Shown: positions 1 to 11,530 of the stretch, piece by piece
Numbering within the stretch: the first letter of the stretch is position 1
Layout of the letters: each line of letters opens with the position of its first letter
Assembly: GCA_949317995.1 (NCBI GenBank)
Contig: OX439052.1
Span: forward strand, 41,164,599-41,228,598
DNA from: Acholoe squamosa
Lineage: Eukaryota > Annelida > Polychaeta > Phyllodocida > Polynoidae
Length of the DNA stretch: 64,000 nucleotides
Direction of reading: 5' to 3'
Made by a program: the position numbers and the translations under genes
Notes under the pieces: model-generated
Told to the model about the DNA's origin: nothing
Database searches by the model: none
Seen by the model: the letters and a program-made list of their open reading frames with translations, nothing else

Positions 1-29
1 TCTGTTGATCCTTGTTAGAGCGCACCTGG

Positions 30-245
30 TCAGGGTAACCACGCACTCTGAAATAAAATGTCAAAATAACAACAGAATCTTCATTCAAAAGTTGCCAGAG
101 ATCTATTGTTATTTTCACAGAGATTCCTCATACTTTTGTGTAACACCGTACTGCCCGCGTCTTGTAAAAACTACACTGGTTTACTGCAACAGTATAATTA
201 TTACAGTGGTTTACTCTTCAGTTTTACCGGGATCCCTGTTAGATT
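30..245 (-). repeat. Interspersed repeat R1, copy 1
   Basis: Reverse-orientation copy of a family also seen at 3125-3300, 5065-5221 and 12360-12425. Shared blocks are a GGATCTCTGG-like core, a (T)TTTGAACAAGGATT-like block and a start resembling GATCCYTGTAAAACGAACAGTG. No coding potential is visible. I cannot assign it to a named class; it could be a SINE or a MITE fragment. Confidence 0.5.
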
Positions 246-3124
246 CAACGGTTAATATTTACAGTGTGGGGTTGGTTGTTTGTATGTATAATGTAAACAC
301 CAGAAACCACAAAGGCTCGCTTAAGCACCAGAGTCACAAATAAGCACCAAATAAGCGACGGGGGAGGGGGGTATAGGGGTTTTTGAAATTAATCTTGAAG
401 GTATATATCCCAGTTCAATTAAGCATGATTTACCAACAGTATCTCTTAAATGCTCTTGACCATTTTATAATGATGTGCCTTGATGTCAGATAAGCAGTAA
501 GTTTGAGAAGTTTCATTTCAATATTGTTGGTAATTTTCTCAAAAAAGAAGAGAAAAAAGAAATAGTGTGTTTTGGTACAGAGAACGATTGTAAAAGGTAT
601 CTTTCCTTCATAAATCCATCAATCAAAATCTAGGTCTCTAAAGTATTGACTTCTTGGCTTTTCTGACATCGCCCCTCTGAAACTTTTAGTGTCAGGGGCG
701 GTTTTTATGACAATGTGGCAAAACTGAAAATGAAGAGGAAACTGAAGGCGTCATGATATTGAAGCCCTGAAAGGTTTAAATCAATTTCGTCCAGGCTATT
801 TCACACTTTGCCCAACATGGAATCCAAAGAATATTTTTAGCTCGGTAATTTGCCAGCTCAACTGGAAAGATATTTTACCAGCTCAAAAAACTGTAGTTTC
901 CAAGCACCTGTTCACAAGGAATATCTACGTCGAAGTTTACTTAATGCTCAAAGGTTAATGATTCCCAGTGCACTGCCTCAGGGTCAGTGTACAACACCCC
1001 TCAATGTCTATCCCCATGCAGTACCTTGAGAGTCTATAGATCAATACAACAGGACTGGGCGACCTTTTTTACAGATAAATTGGTGTTTGGTTCCAATTTG
1101 TTCGCCGTCCTGAAACATGGAAATAACTTACGTTAGGAGATTCATGAGACAATTATCTTGATGAAATGATGTAGATTAAATGGCAGGACGTCCAATGTGT
1201 ATTTGTGTTCTCATTAGTTGAACATCATAAAAAGACCAAAATTGTCTTCGAAAATCACCCTTTCTTGCCGTTCTGACCTATAACTTTGAAGCGTAGTAGT
1301 GCTGAGCAGTTCAGTAAGCTTTCAGGATTCTGAGGAATAAAGCCACTATATACCACTGTGTTCAAAATGCACCGTTCTTTTAGATCGAAGAGGATCCCGA
1401 GTAGATTCAACAGGAATCCTCGCTCTGTTTATTTTTAGGTAGAATTTGGCGTAACACTGACATGGTATAAGATAGGTGTGACCAACAATTGAAAATGAAA
1501 CCTTGAGGTGTTGAGTATTTAACCTCATTCGACCTCATGCTGTTACCCCTTTCCACACTGTTAGAAATTTTCTGTAGAAAAAAGAAGAATCATTGGCAAC
1601 AATGGATGCCAATCTTTCATTGTTTCTTTAATGGTCACTGTTTTTTCAAAGTCACCGTAATCTTTACGGATTTTCACCGTTATTTCTAAACAGTGTCTAA
1701 GGGTGATTAATAACACATTGTTTTGGTTCTAATGCCATGCACCATTAACTTATCATATGAATATTTAGACTCTGGCTTGACATTCTAGAAATTCTAGAAA
1801 AGTTATGATTATAAATGAGTCCTTGATAGGCATATCATGCCCTTCCTAACTCGGTGTAACAATCTATTAACATAGATCACCTCTGAATCATGATTACTTG
1901 AAAACTGCAGTGGTATGCGTATAGATGTGACCAGGCAAGCAAAAACACCCCTCTGCAGGGAAATTCATTATCAAAGTTCATCTCAAGATCTTTAAAATGA
2001 GACATCATTGGATTAAATATTCCTAGTAGTTATGTCAGAAACCCTCCTTGAACATAGGTCATTATTCATATCTGAAATCGAGGATTAAGCTCTAAATACA
2101 TAATAAACTGTAATAATGTCTAAAAACACAATAAATCAGCCTTTTACACAAAAAGTGAATAATATTATGGTGATTTTTATCATAAATGTTGATCTAGAAG
2201 GAATTTTTCATTTCTGTTTTTCAGTTTTGGGTTTGTGGTGAGAATCCCCGAAAATTTGCATAAATATCTTGCAAATTTTGATCATTGGAATGGTTGCCAT
2301 GGCAACCAGGAACAGGCATATAGGTCGATTTCTCATGAAAAATGTTCATTTTACCATCCAAATATGGGCCATTTCTACTGAAAATGGTGCATTTTAAGTG
2401 AAACCATTGAATTCTGCACAAAAATTAGCTTAATATATTTTCAAAATTATTTTAGAGTAAATTTGCCCCTCCAATGTCCCCTAGTGGCCAAATGGGAATT
2501 AAAAATCCCCCATGGAGGGGTGTTCTCCCTTGATGGGCCAGAGATGTTCTTTTACTATTACCACATAATGAGTGTTTATGATAACCTGCTACTCGATTTT
2601 GTCAAAAAAGATGGATTATTTTTTGAATATCTGCAATCTATGAACCTACAGTGTAGACTTGCATTTTGATAACATTGTGCCCACCCAGGGGAATACTGTT
2701 TGAATTGTCCTACAATTTGATCTGTTTAGGGTCTAGGACATTGAAGAAAGTCTCAAAGTGAGCCCCAAGGCCACCTAGTGGGAAGATTTGAAACTTCCAA
2801 AATGACAAAGATTCACCGTAAAAGAAATAATGGTACTTTCCCATAGTGTTTTACAAAGATTCACTGTAACATCACTTAATCTAAGGTTGTTTCATTGTAA
2901 TATGAATAACGGTGAAAAACCGTAAAATTTAACAATGATTCTCCTCAAAATCTACAGAATATTTTACAGTGCACCTGGTAAGGCGTGGCCTTTGAAAGGG
3001 AACTGCTCCATCACCTCCGGTTCTACACCTGGAGGCCATAACATACCCTACTAACCCCTTAAGGGTAGCTAATGCAGGAAGCCTTCGGACTGTATGTATT
3101 ACTAAAAGATAAAGTTCGGTAGGA
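246..3124. other. Gene-free AT-rich region
   Basis: No convincing coding exon was found; open frames here are short and lack recognisable motifs. Two patches, about 1640-1700 and 2805-2960, are rich in CACCGTAA/TTACGGTG-type words and may be ends of one degenerate inverted repeat, but I could not delimit it. Confidence 0.5.
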
Positions 3125-3300
3125 TCTACAAGGGTTCCTCAAGAAAGTGAACAGTGAACCACCGTAATTGTATTGACCGAGGGGGCAGTATGGTTGTAAT
3201 CAAATGTACAATGAATCTTTGTGAAAATAGTTCTGGATCTCTGGTAACTTTTGGACAAGGATTGGGCCGATATTTCAACGACATTATTTTTACAGTCTAG
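3125..3300 (+). repeat. Interspersed repeat R1, copy 2
   Basis: Shares with the copies near 5.1 kb and 12.4 kb the order GTGAACCACYGTAATTG, then GTGAAAATA, then GGATCTCTGGTAACTTTTG, then ACAAGGATT, ending near a TTTTTACAG. Divergence between copies suggests an old family. Confidence 0.5.
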
Positions 3301-5064
3301 CTGTTAAGTCAGCATGATAGACTAGAGCTGCACCCATTATATGTAATTTACTGAAATGGTCATTGGCATGATGAGAGTCCACATCATTAACAGTCCCCAA
3401 AGTGTAAAACTGCAATGGTTCAGGGTACCAAACACTGGAGAATATACCAGACCTGAACAACATGAACTAAGATTGAGGTGTTAGTGATCCTTAGACCAAG
3501 AGTAAAGGTGGGTTTCAAGCTAATGGCCCCTCCACCTCAAAGTCTTTACAAGCTCAACAACTAGTCAGTTTCTATTAATACTCTCAGCAGGCTGTTGCAA
3601 AAAGATTTGGAAACGATTTTGTCGGAGGTGGTATTCCCAAAATGGAACTGACTGACCTCAGGTAATCAATTCCCTGTTGGGTTGCAAAAAGATAATTGGT
3701 CATAGAAGTAGTTTAGGAGTGGTCAGGAACTGGTGAATGCTTCCTAATCGAGAACCAATTCCCAGACAGTTCCTTTCTCCAATTCCCTGGCCTTTCGACT
3801 ATGGGAAGCATTCAGGTGGAATTAATCATGGAACCAGTTCCTCAACTTTTTGCAATGCAGTATAATTCAGAGTAAGTCAATTCCATTACAGTATAAGGTG
3901 GGAATTGGTCTCCCTGGGTGGAGAATCGGGAGGAACTGGAAGATGCATTAGTTACAGTGAGAATTGAATTCCAAATCTTTTCGCAACAGCCTCCTGACCA
4001 TTTTTCTAAAAGGTGGAGTTGTTTGCTTCAAGTGTTTGTCTGTGACAAGGGAATGAGTACTGGCCAGGGATGCATGCTCAACAGATGATTTCCGATTACT
4101 TTTAGTTATGTATAGTAGAATGAGCATAAGATTGAGCACTGATTCTTTTTAAAGTCCTAAATGGTTTAGCCCATTTTGTTAAAACCCTTCCCAATACTTT
4201 GATCTATTTCATACGAAAAAAACTGTGAAAACATGATCATAAAACCCATATTTCTTTTTGGTTAAAATCAGCTTATAACTTTTTTCTGAAGGCTAACCCC
4301 AGCTTATGACCGGGGTTTTATCATATAGATTAAAGAGAAAATAATGTAGATTAAACACCAGGAGGTTAATTCAAAACTCTTTTAAATATACACTGTTTTG
4401 AATTTACTTCCTGTATCGGCTCATAACAATTATGAATGTTTACCCCCGGCTTATGACTGAGTTTGGCTTATGGCCTAGGTTTGATGGTATCTGACGAGCC
4501 GCTGCTGTATTCTCTGAAACTGCTACCTGAAATACACCTGTTATTGGTTTACCAGGTGAAATATGAGTTTTTATTGCAGACTTCTTTGTAGATGTATTTT
4601 GTAACTGATGAATGGGGAGTTTTTCTACACCTCCCACTGTAAGTCATCAACCGGCTCGGTAAACATGACTCCACCCTCTGCCTTACTCCTGTCTCATCTG
4701 TACGCACCTTGAACATTTAACTCCTTAACCCTTCAAAGGCCAGGAAGGCATTTCTCAAGATGGTACAACTAGACCCCCTTCAAGTCATAGTGAGATCCCT
4801 CAGTTAAATGCCATTACAGCCCTGCATCTAGTGGTTGCTAATAATTGCACTGATACGATTGCCCTAAAAAATGTAGTTACCGCCTTAAGTGCTAATCATA
4901 CGGAGTAGTTGTAGAGTTTTACCTACGATCACCCACTCTGATATTAAGGATTTCAATTCGTACTGTTGTGTTTGGTCGTACCATCTTGAGAAATGCCCTG
5001 CCGTAGAGTATTATTGTATTTTGCATCTTACCCATTGGTTAGCATGATGCATACTGTAGAAATA
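3301..5064. other. Gene-free repeat-derived region
   Basis: No supported gene. At 4361-4380 it holds a one-sided match (GGAGGTTAATTCAAAA) to the terminus of the TIR element at 13918-14702. The 4700-5050 part resembles 9293-9390 beyond the large transposon: both carry ACCTTGAACAT followed by TTGCATYTTACCCATTGG-like words. Confidence 0.4.
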
Positions 5065-5221
5065 ACTGGGATCCTTGTAAAACGAACAGTGAACACCTGT
5101 TACTGTGTAAGAAGCCCCATGGAAAAGTACCATGATACAAGGAATCCCTCTGAAAATAATGATGGATCTCTGGAGATTTTGAGAAGGGGATTCTGCCATT
5201 GTTACAACAACATTTTTAGAG
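5065..5221 (+). repeat. Interspersed repeat R1, copy 3
   Basis: Starts near GGGATCCTTGTAAAACGAAC and includes GATGGATCTCTGGAGATTTTG and GGATTCTGCCATTGTTACAA. It directly abuts the left target-site duplication of the 5228-9280 transposon, which therefore inserted at the edge of this repeat. Confidence 0.5.
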
Positions 5222-5227
5222 AGTGCA

Positions 5228-5920
5228 AGTAGTATATAGGGGTAAACTCAGCACATAGCTAAAGCTACTGAAATCCGTTTGACCTACTTTTGAACAGGAA
5301 GTGACCTTTTGACCTCGACCTCTCGACCAATCATAAGCCAGCATTTGACCAGAGGCCACACCTATCTTACTTTCTCGAGCTCTGATTGGCTGAGAGCTAT
5401 GACCTCATCACATGATGATCACATGATCAAAACAAAAAACGTTAACAAAAACAAAACGACCATGTGATGCATGCTCGCCACAGAAGAAAACGTAAACAAA
5501 AACAAACAGAGTCTTGCCCTTTTGACCTGGACCTCTTAGCCAATCCGAAGCCAGCATTTGTCCGGAAGCCACGCCCATGTTCATATATTGACATGTGACC
5601 TTTTTTCTTGATCTCTGATTGGCTTAGAGGTGGTTGCCATAGCAACCGTTGAAATAAACAAACTGTGTTGTTGTGACAACACCTAGCTGATATTATTGGA
5701 ACAGTTTATAGCTGGATTTTAGTGGAGACCCCTTGTGGTTAAAAACTAGTGGCGACACCTCGTGGATATTATTGGAACGGCTCATAGCTGGGTTAAGTGG
5801 AGCCCCCTTGTGGTTAAATAATTAGTGATGTTTCACGCCTGACACCTAGTGGATATTAGGCCGGATATTATTGGAACTACTTATAGCTGGGTTTAGACGA
5901 GTCCCCTTGTGGTTAGGACA
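5228..5920 (+). repeat. Left terminal inverted repeat of the 4.05-kb transposon
   Basis: Pairs with about 8675-9280 read in reverse. Inner part (about 5690-5920) has three degenerate tandem copies of a 65-80 bp unit containing TATTATTGGAAC, TTATAGCTGG and CCCCTTGTGGTTA. The two arms differ by small indels, so they have not been homogenised recently. Confidence 0.8.
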
Positions 5921-7307
5921 TGACATACTTATTTTTTCCCATATTGATGCATATTGATGCAATTTAACCGTTACAACAAGAAATGAATGTGTAAATAACA
6001 CAACACAACACAACACAGTTTTTTCACTTTTTAATTTTACAGACAACCTCTAGCTCTTGTCCAATGCATTGACTTTAAGCTTTCTTTCCAGGTATTAAAA
6101 CAACATGTGCTACCGATTCTACCTATATTTGCAATAGCCTAGCCTAAGCCAGAAAGTAGTCGGAGTTTTTTTACGGAAGCTAAAAGTCCTGAAAGGTAGC
6201 CTTCCTTGAAATTTAGCTCAAATGAAAAACCCCAACTAAGTTTAAAGCTGAAAGTTCCAAGATGCATTGTAGACAGGTTAAACATATGGTTACACATATT
6301 TTGTCAATGTTTAGACCACTTTTACAATGACATAATACACCCACGTTGTGGTAAATTTCTAGTTTCTGAAGGTATGCTGGAAAATGTTGCATGCTGCTTA
6401 GTGTGTACCTAGTATAATGTCGTGGACACGTCTCTTTAGTGTGTAATTGATATACTCCAATACACCAATCCTTTGTCTATAATGTAACATTGTTACGTTT
6501 ACAGTAGTCAATGCAAAAGGTAAAAGTATCCCAAAAAGCCTCATTAAAGAACGTGCACATATTAACGCTAGATAGTAATTGCAAAAGGTTTACCGTATGT
6601 TGTGCTCGACTGTAAATGAGGTCGCATATAAAATTCAACGGGAGGGTTAGACATAATGGTGTCTGCTTAGCTAAATTACTACCAAAGACCATGAACTGTT
6701 TTACACAATCACTTTTCTTTTTGCTTTTGCACCTAGTTTTTTTATTTACACAGTATGTATACACATGAGAGAGTTTTACACAGGATATGTGATAGAATAC
6801 AACCTTAACATCTTTTAGTAATTTTCCACACAGCATACAACCTTAAACTATGGAACTTTTTTTTTATTTTTTTCTTGTTTCACACAGGATACATTAACTA
6901 AAGAACACAACCTTTTACACAGTATACATCCTTAAACTATGCAATTTTTACTTTTACGTTTTCACTTTTTTTTTTACTTTTACACAGGATGCATGATAGA
7001 ACACAACCTTAACCTTAACTTTTATAAAAAAATGCTTATATAAATATGCTGACTTGCTTGACCTCTGAATCACTTTTTGAGTTGGTAAATCTGACATTGT
7101 AAACGCTTTTACATCATTTTCTGAAGTTGTAGTCATACGTTTCCATGTGAGAAGAGTTTTTTTTTCTATTTTCAGACACAAAAAGTAAATTTTGTTATTT
7201 TTTCATTGTGCATGCTACAATATAGTTTATATGCATTAAGATGATACACTATAACGCTTTGATGATTGTGCGACACATGAGCACCAGTTGTTATACAACG
7301 CTAAAAT

Positions 7308-7760
7308 TTAACACCAGAGGAGGTGTCTAAACTTTAGTGCTGCAGAGTTAGTAGGATCCTTTAACAGTTGGTGCAGAACCATGCCTGCTTCCAATAATGC
7401 CTGGTTTGTCTGGCTGCTTGACCTTTGGCCAGAAGGGATTATGTCCTGACCATTTTCAGACGTGGTGGGTCCCTGGCTGGCTGTTAACCCACTAGTATCT
7501 TCAGTGAATTGGGCAGCAGCAGCAGCAGCAGGCACACATGGCATATGTTTCAGGATCAAAGGAAAAGTCTCCAGTTCCAGTCTCCCACAACAACTCGTCA
7601 GCATCACAACAACTGGACACTGCTCCATGCTTGTATAATAACAAACAAATTCTGCATCCATGTGTAAGGCGAAAAAGTTTACTACCTCCCCTACATAACA
7701 CCATAAAATTTTCCCCACTGCAAGGTTACAAAAATAAATGACCCTATCAACATGTTCCAA
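7308..7760 (-). CDS. Unrecognised open frame inside the transposon
   Basis: A 150-codon minus-strand frame begins MEHVDRVIYFCNLAVGKILW and contains a six-alanine run encoded by a (GCA)n repeat at 7513-7531. It ends in a Ser/Gln-rich segment followed by QALLEAGMVLHQLLKDP. The overlapping frame (7501-7704) also looks partly protein-like (DFSFDPETYAM), so a frameshift within an older coding region is possible. No family was recognised and no transposase motif is visible. It may be a captured gene fragment, like the death-domain remnant nearby, or a chance open frame around the trinucleotide repeat. Confidence 0.25.
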   Translation of the reverse strand: MEHVDRVIYFCNLAVGKILWCYVGEVVNFFALHMDAEFVCYYTSMEQCPVVVMLTSCCGRLELETFPLILKHMPCVPAAAAAAQFTEDTSGLTASQGPTTSENGQDIIPSGQRSSSQTNQALLEAGMVLHQLLKDPTNSAALKFRHLLWC

Positions 7761-7892
7761 TTATCCTTTTACATAGTGCACCCTACCATGGCACATGTAA
7801 CCCTCATCGTAACATTTTCCCCACCACCACCACCGCCGCAATTTTCAATTTTCTTTTGATGTTTTCAAGGTAGAATTAAGAAGGTGGAAAAA

Positions 7893-7975
7893 AATTAGGT
7901 AGGGTAGGTAGGTGTAAAAGAGGTGGGGTAGGGGTGGGGTAGGGTAGGATAGGATAGGGTGGGGAAGGGACAAAG
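7893..7975 (+). repeat. G-rich GGGTA-type simple repeat
   Basis: Irregular tandem GGGTA/GGTAG/GGATA units with several runs of three to five G, able in principle to form G-quadruplexes. It lies inside the 4.05-kb transposon and has no coding role. Confidence 0.7.
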
Positions 7976-8277
7976 TATGGGGTTGGGGGCACCCCTTAAG
8001 TACTTTAGGAAACAAGGGGACACCACACGCGCGCATATGTATAACATACGCGCACAGAACTACACTGGAAACGCACTGATCACCAAGCGCACACATGCGC
8101 AGAGAAAGAGAGAGTATTGAAGAAGTGATTGTAGTGCTTTAGTGAGTTTATTTTAGTGCTTTTAGTGATTTAGGAGAACTACTCTTCAGAGAGACACTTT
8201 CTGCTGATCCCACAATCGAACCGACTGTGGCGTAAGATTTGGAGTAATACTGCAGACAGTTCATGGCATATCACAAC

Positions 8278-8495
8278 ATGGCGGATTATAGTGAAATACC
8301 TGCAGAGGAATAGAAAGTAGAAACTTTGTTTGTTAACCTTGCACAGAAGTTGGGGCGAGATTGGAAAGAATTAAGGTGTGGAAATACAAGAAGATATCTC
8401 TTCCCAGCAGTGTAATTGTGGCGTTAAACGACATGGGTCGTGCCGACATAGCTCTTTACGTAGAAAGTTTAACAGAGGTTTTAGCTAACTGTTGA
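8278..8495 (+). pseudogene. Broken death-domain-like gene fragment in the transposon
   Basis: An ATG at 8278 opens MADYSEIPAEE, meets TAG at 8311-8313, then continues in the same frame with LAQKLGRDWKEL (ending at 8373), the typical helix 1-2 signature of death domains (LA..LG.DW..LA..LG). In another frame, 8412-8495 reads VIVALNDMGRADIALYVESL and ends at a TGA, resembling the last helices (AL..MGR.D.A...E). Too few bases lie between the two for a full domain of about 80-90 residues, so the middle helices are missing. Death domains mediate adaptor contacts in apoptosis and innate immune signalling. Because the fragment sits between the TIRs, it was probably captured from a host gene. The family call rests on motif similarity only. 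Confidence 0.55.
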
Positions 8496-8674
8496 GGTTT
8501 GAGCTTTCATTCACCATGGATCAACAAGAGCTAACACCTCTTTCTGTCACATATGTATCAAAATGAAATACAAGTGAAAAAAAAACCTATGTTGTGTTGT
8601 GTTTTGTTAATTACTCCTTTCATTTCTTGATGGCAAAAAGGAAAGTAGCCTGTTACATGGTGTACAATACAATA

Positions 8675-9280
8675 GCTGTAAGTAGTTCGCATAATACCCA
8701 CTAGGTGTCGGGTGTAAAGATGTCACTAGTATTTTTTTACCAAGAGGGGGCTCCACTAAAACCTGACTATAAGCAGTTCCAATAACATCCACTAGGTGTC
8801 AGGTGTAAGGGTAGCGCTATTTTTTTTTAACCGCAAGAGGGCTCCACTAAAACCCAGCTATAAGCAGTTCCAATAATATCCACTAGGTGTCAGGTGATTA
8901 CGGGATGGTTGCCATGGAATCCACCTTTTACCTAATCAGAGCTCAAGAAACAAGGTCACAGCTAAGAGGTCGAGGTCAAAAGGACAAGACTCGGTTTGTT
9001 TTTGTTTACGTTTTCTTCTGTGGTGAGCATGCCGACCACATGACCAAATCACATGGTAGGTTTGTTTTTGTTTGCGTTTTTTGTTTTGATCATGTGATCA
9101 TCACCTGATGACGTCATAGGTCTCAGCCAATCAGAGCTCGAGAAAGTAGGATGGGCGTGGCTTCCAGTCAAATGCTGACTTCTGATTGGTAGAGAGGTTG
9201 AGTTCAAAAGGTCACTTCTGGTTAGTAAGTAGGATTTCAGTAGCTGTAGCTATGCGCTGAGTTTACCCCTATATACTACT
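8675..9280 (-). repeat. Right terminal inverted repeat of the 4.05-kb transposon
   Basis: Reverse complement of the left arm with the same block order: three subrepeats with CACTAGGTGTC and TTCCAATAA, two AAACAAAAACAAAC-like blocks, the CCAATCAGAGCTCGAG block, and the terminal CCCCTATATACTACT. The CRE palindrome TGACGTCA (9108-9115) is intact in this arm but degraded in the left one. Confidence 0.8.
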
Positions 9281-9286
9281 AGTGCA

Positions 9287-11060
9287 TCGATGTGCACCTT
9301 GAACATCTAACTCTTTAACCCATCAAGCGCCTATAGAATATTATTGCATTTTACATCTTACCCATTGGTCTGCAAGATGCATGGATGGAACCTTGGCAAA
9401 TGACTAGCCAGGGGGACTGTACTCATGTATCCTGCCAAGGCTGTCTGCAATATTGAAGTGAAAAGCCAGGCGTCATGTGATCATGTGAACCATAGATGTG
9501 CGATTGATATGCACATAAGGCATAGCCTAGGTATGAAGCACCAATTGAAGATTGTATTTTTGCAGAATTATTGTCGATTTTACTAATCTGCATAATTAGT
9601 TATGACATGTAAGCTTGCTTCCTCAGGTATCACGCTAGCCCTACAGAGTTATCCAAGCACTGCCTGGGGCTACTCACTCTATCACCTCATCACTTCTCAT
9701 ATCTCATACCACAGAACATCAGGTGCTCCGTGTGTAACAACCGCTGCCTCTACATTAAACTGTATCTCACTCCTAATAGCTATGATTTGTAATACAGAGA
9801 GTAATTACAGATCTTGTGTAAAACATCTCAAACGGATTTGATTAGCAATATCAAACTGATTCAAATTGGACTTGTTGAAACGAAATTAATAGAAAAATAA
9901 TAAAAAAAATCAAGAAATCATGTGCTTACTCATCACAACCTATGCTTATCTACTCTAAAACTACACTAGCCTCTCCCTCCATAAAACCACCCATAAATCC
10001 CCCCCCCCCCCCAATACACTGAACTACCAGAGCAGCTGCAATGTTCCATGTTATCGCCCATCAAATATGCCGCTTGTGGAGCCACCTATTTCTGGCCACA
10101 TTAACTCCTGTGCTGCTCACCAGGGGGCGATACCAGAGCCACCATGTTGGTTTTTCAGCTGACCCGGAAGTCGTCAGCTCTGCTACTTCCTGCTGGGATA
10201 TCGCCATCTCTCGCAGCATCCTGCGGTCCTGCGAGATATTGGCATACTGGGAGGAAGATAGATGTATCTAATTGGTCCTGTTTGTTTACCATATCCTATA
10301 GCTGACTCTGGGGAAAGTGAAACATGATGAAAACAGTCTGATAACTTTGCTTTGGCACAGGTTTCAGTCGTCTATCGTAGTATCTCTCATATAAAGCAGA
10401 GCTTATGTGATGTAGACCCCAGACTTAGGGTGTGCTTTTTACAAGTGGTGTATGGTTTGTTTATCAGCTGCACTAAAACTCCCAAAAATGTACCACATGT
10501 ACCTTATGGGATTCCATCAAAATCAGCAGACTGCACCTTTTAAGTTCTTAGTTTGATTGTTGCAAAAGGAGGTTTTTGAGTCAAATGCCATAACAGTTCA
10601 GGATCTTGACTGTCAAAAGTAACTGTTGAATCTATACAGATCTCCTCATAAAGCTGAACAATGCACCACTGTAATTGAATAGTGTAGTGGAATTCCCTGC
10701 AAAGGGGGTCTAGTACTTCTCGTTGTGTTCTTAAGTAGAAGGGAACTTGAAAGGGCTCCAAGTTCAGACCACTAGGATGGCAATAACACTAGGTCAAGGA
10801 CAGATGATGACAAGGAAAATACAGTTCAATATATTTTATTACTAAAAGAAGTGCTCAGTATTTGTCCACAAGTCTATGTAAATAAATGAAGTTAACACTG
10901 AGGGGCCAGGATATCGCTAAGCCCACATGTAGGTGATAAAGTATGGATAGGGGCCTGGTCTCCAAACATAAATAAAGTTAGATGACTCCTGCAGCCGAGT
11001 TAAGGATGGTCCATAGAAGTTGAACAACTCCGGCCCAGGGATGACGGTGTTAGGTTGAGT
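9287..11060. other. Gene-free region with a C14 run
   Basis: No supported gene. A homopolymer of C lies near 10000-10013. The minus-strand frame at 10540-10761 is open for 73 codons but shows no family motif. The first 100 bases resemble 4700-5050 on the other side of the transposon. Confidence 0.4.
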
Positions 11061-11070
11061 GTTAAAGGTG

Positions 11071-11345
11071 TTCGGTTCCAGTGGGGTGGACCTGCAAGGT
11101 GCAAAACAGTGCTCTGTTGAGTGACTCAGACTCATTTTAAAGTTGTTTGGTTCCAGTGGGGTGGACCCGGGAAGGTGCGACATAGTGCTCGCTTGAGTGA
11201 CTCGGACTTATGTTAAAGTTGTTCGGTTCCTGTGGGATGGACCCGGGAAGGTGCGACACGGTGCTTGCTTGAGTGACTCAGACTCATGGTAAAATTGTTC
11301 CGTTCCAGTGGGCCGGACCCAGGAAGGTGCGAAGACTGCTCCTGG
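11071..11345 (+). repeat. 76-bp minisatellite, four units
   Basis: The words GGTTCCAGTGGGGTGGACC, GGAAGGTGCGAC and GAGTGACTCAGACTCAT recur at 75-76 bp spacing; the GGTTCC box starts at 11074, 11149 and 11225 and as CGTTCC at 11301. Units differ by a few bases. Downstream, a shorter CAGTGAGGTGGTGGAG-like motif repeats to about 11400. Confidence 0.85.
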
Positions 11346-11474
11346 TTGGCAGTGAGGTGGTGGAGACTGCTCCCTGTTAGCAGTGGGGTGGTGAGCTGGT
11401 GGTGGGTTGCTCCTACTTGGCAGTGTGAGTGTGTGTGGTGAGAGCCAGTTTGGTTCCGCCTGACTGGACTAGCC

Positions 11475-11530
11475 AGACTGCTTATATAGAGCTTGGCTGG
11501 GCCTGACCACCTGACCAGCCGCAGCCAATG
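11475..11530 (-). promoter_or_regulatory. Candidate TATA promoter, minus strand
   Basis: The minus strand reads CTCTATATAAGCAG around 11478-11491, a good TATA box, with an inverted CCAAT box about 40-50 bp upstream (CCAATGGG on the plus strand near 11525). Transcription would run leftward into the 76-bp minisatellite. No convincing exon follows, so this could belong to an unrecognised LTR or an unseen gene. Confidence 0.3.

Larger units (their letters stand above)
5228..9280. mobile_element. 4.05-kb DNA transposon with long TIRs and 6-bp target duplication
   Basis: Both ends read AGTAGTATATAGGGGTAAA inward and are flanked by the same hexamer AGTGCA (5222-5227 and 9281-9286), a clear target-site duplication. 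The inverted repeats run about 5228-5920 and 8675-9280. Each arm holds E-box-like CACATGATG words, a CCAATCAGAGCTC block and, innermost, three copies of a roughly 75-bp subrepeat beginning GACACCTAGTGGATATTATT. The right arm carries a perfect CRE, TGACGTCA, at 9108-9115. Six-bp duplication, very long TIRs and 5'-AG ends are features of Polinton/Maverick elements, but this element is far too short and no polymerase B, integrase or capsid frame is visible. It is best called non-autonomous and of unassigned superfamily; Dada-type elements also make 6-7 bp duplications. Confidence 0.85.
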
